From Rhodoblastus sp963804045 (GTDB lineage: Bacteria > Pseudomonadota > Alphaproteobacteria > Rhizobiales > Beijerinckiaceae): 64,000 bases of DNA. A program made the position numbers and the translations under genes. The stretch spans positions 62,001 through 126,000 of the forward strand of contig CAWDOR010000040.1 in the NCBI GenBank assembly GCA_963804045.1, written 5' to 3'. Positions 62,872-64,000 of this stretch are shown here, in pieces. The notes below the pieces were generated by a model. It saw only the letters and a program-made list of their open reading frames with translations. It searched no databases and was not told the origin of the DNA. The stretch's first letter is position 1. Every line of letters begins with the position of its first letter.

Positions 62872-64000
62872 ATGCACGACATCAAGACGATCCGCGACGA
62901 TCTCGCCGGCTTCCGCGCCGATCTTTTGCGGCGCAAGCCTGACGAGGCCACCGCCGACGCGCTGATCGCCCGGCTGGTCCAACTGGACGACGCGCGCAAA
63001 GCCGCGATCCAGAAGGCGCAGGCCGCGCAGGAGCGCCGCAACGCCGCGTCCAGGGAAATTGGCGCGGCGATGAAGGCCAAGGACGCCGCGCTGGCCGAAA
63101 AGCTCAAGGCCGAAGTCGCGGAACTGAAGGAATTTATGGGCGCGCTCGAGGCCGAGGAGCGCGACGCCATCGCCGCACTCGAGCGCGAATTGGCGGCGAT
63201 TCCCAATCGCCCCCTGCCCGAGGTTCCCTTTGGCGCCGATGAGAATGACAATCCCGAAGTCCGCAAGGTCGGGACGCCCGGCGCGTTTGCTTTCAAACCC
63301 AAGGAACATTTCGAGCTCGGCGAAGCCTTGGAGATGATGGATTTCGAGGCCGCTTCAAAAATTTCCGGCGCGCGTTTTGTGGTGCTGAAAAGCAAGCTGG
63401 CGCGGCTGGAGCGGGCGCTGTTGCAGTTCATGCTCGATCTGCATACGGATCAGCATGGCTATCAGGAGGTGGCGCCGCCGCTGCTGGTGCGCGACCGCGC
63501 CATGTTTGGCACGGCGCAATTGCCGAAATTCAAGGACGACCAGTTCGCTGCTCTGTCGCTGGTCGGCGTCGAGGGCCTGCGCGATACGCTGGAGCAGGCC
63601 GAGGCCACCGGAGGCGACGCTGCGAAAATCGCCGCTTTGCCGAAGGCCGAGAGCTTCGACATCGATCATTTCTGGCTGATCCCCACCGCCGAAGTCCCAC
63701 TGACCAATCTGGCGCGCGAAAGCATTGTGGACGAAGCGGCGCTGCCCCTGCGCATGACCGCCGGCACCCAGTGTTTCCGCGCCGAGGCCGGGGCGGCCGG
63801 GCGCGACACGCGCGGCATGATCCGCCAGCATCAGTTTTCCAAGGTCGAACTGGTGTCGATCGCGACGCCGGAACAGGCGCTGGAAGAACATGAACGCATG
63901 ACCGGCTGCGCCGAGGAAGTTTTGAAAAAGCTGGGACTCCCCTATCGCGTGGTGCTGCTGTGCACTGGCGATATGGGTTTCGCCTCGCAGAAAACCTATG
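62872..64000 (+). CDS. serS: Seryl-tRNA synthetase (5' part)
   Basis: The reading frame opens with MHDIKTIRDDLAGFRADLLR and stays open to the window edge (about 376 codons; the family is about 425). The N-terminal coiled coil is rich in Lys/Glu/Ala (KAKDAALAEKLKAEVAEL). The class II core is seen in LIPTAEVPLTNLARES, GTQCFRAEAGAAGRDTRGMI and QHQFSKVELVSIATPEQAL. The start is 16 bases after tatC, the common tatABC-serS order. Confidence 0.96.
   Translation, partial: MHDIKTIRDDLAGFRADLLRRKPDEATADALIARLVQLDDARKAAIQKAQAAQERRNAASREIGAAMKAKDAALAEKLKAEVAELKEFMGALEAEERDAIAALERELAAIPNRPLPEVPFGADENDNPEVRKVGTPGAFAFKPKEHFELGEALEMMDFEAASKISGARFVVLKSKLARLERALLQFMLDLHTDQHGYQEVAPPLLVRDRAMFGTAQLPKFKDDQFAALSLVGVEGLRDTLEQAEATGGDAAKIAALPKAESFDIDHFWLIPTAEVPLTNLARESIVDEAALPLRMTAGTQCFRAEAGAAGRDTRGMIRQHQFSKVELVSIATPEQALEEHERMTGCAEEVLKKLGLPYRVVLLCTGDMGFASQKTY

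Overview
The window is high-GC, densely coded DNA from an alphaproteobacterium, most likely order Rhizobiales/Hyphomicrobiales. I see this from an Irr-type Fur regulator with an ICE-like palindrome, an NDUFA12-type complex I accessory protein, a DUF2155 protein, alphaproteobacterial porin, OpgC, NodT-type outer membrane factor, MaeB fused to a phosphotransacetylase-like domain, and the dgt/erpA and tatABC-serS neighbourhoods. A Beijerinckiaceae/Methylocystaceae-like host is plausible but cannot be fixed from the sequence alone. No rRNA operon, CRISPR array, integrase or transposase is visible.

Left part (0-17 kb): a copper ATPase (copA) is translationally coupled to a DUF2061 membrane protein. 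A TPP-riboswitch-controlled thiOSGE operon follows. Divergent from it is irr, with an iron-control-element palindrome in front, then a CopZ-type Fe-S protein. An exopolysaccharide initiating transferase, a PEP-CTERM protein, and modE with a ModE-box-like palindrome come next. Three tandem Flp-pilin genes follow, each with its own terminator, the middle one frameshifted. A secreted phosphoesterase, a sugar MFS permease, a Tat-exported GH3 beta-glucosidase and a small His/Ser/Thr-rich protein end this part.

Accessory stretch (17.7-21.2 kb): on the 3' side of a tRNA-Glu gene lie a polymorphic-toxin gene (Tox-REase-5-like C-terminus, frameshifted), its coupled Imm52-like immunity gene, and an orphan six-helix membrane protein in AT-richer DNA.

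Middle (21-46 kb): recJ, a GST, homoserine dehydrogenase, a complete heavy-metal RND efflux operon (adaptor, frameshifted CzcA-like pump, outer membrane lipoprotein), dgt/erpA divergently arranged, an opgC-SGNH-kinase operon (opgC frameshifted), a DMT exporter with an XRE-cupin regulator, a metallophosphoesterase, a rhodanese, a frameshifted exported protein, malic enzyme and a porin.

Right part (45-64 kb): a NarL-type two-component pair, a MAPEG protein, moeA, a cobalamin riboswitch driving a NiCoT cobalt/nickel permease, a LysM/LytM lipoprotein with degenerate metal ligands, pcm-surE, an NDUFA12-like gene with a DUF2155 gene, a methyltransferase-aat pair, accBC, tatABC and the 5' part of serS.

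Five otherwise conserved genes carry a single-nucleotide frameshift in this 64 kb (two net -1, three net +1). That density is unusual and suggests indel errors in the assembly at least as much as real gene decay, so each should be verified before being called a pseudogene. Metal and cofactor control is the unifying theme: Cu (copA, CopZ-like), Fe (irr, erpA), Mo (modE, moeA), Co/Ni (B12 riboswitch-NiCoT) and divalent-metal efflux (RND).
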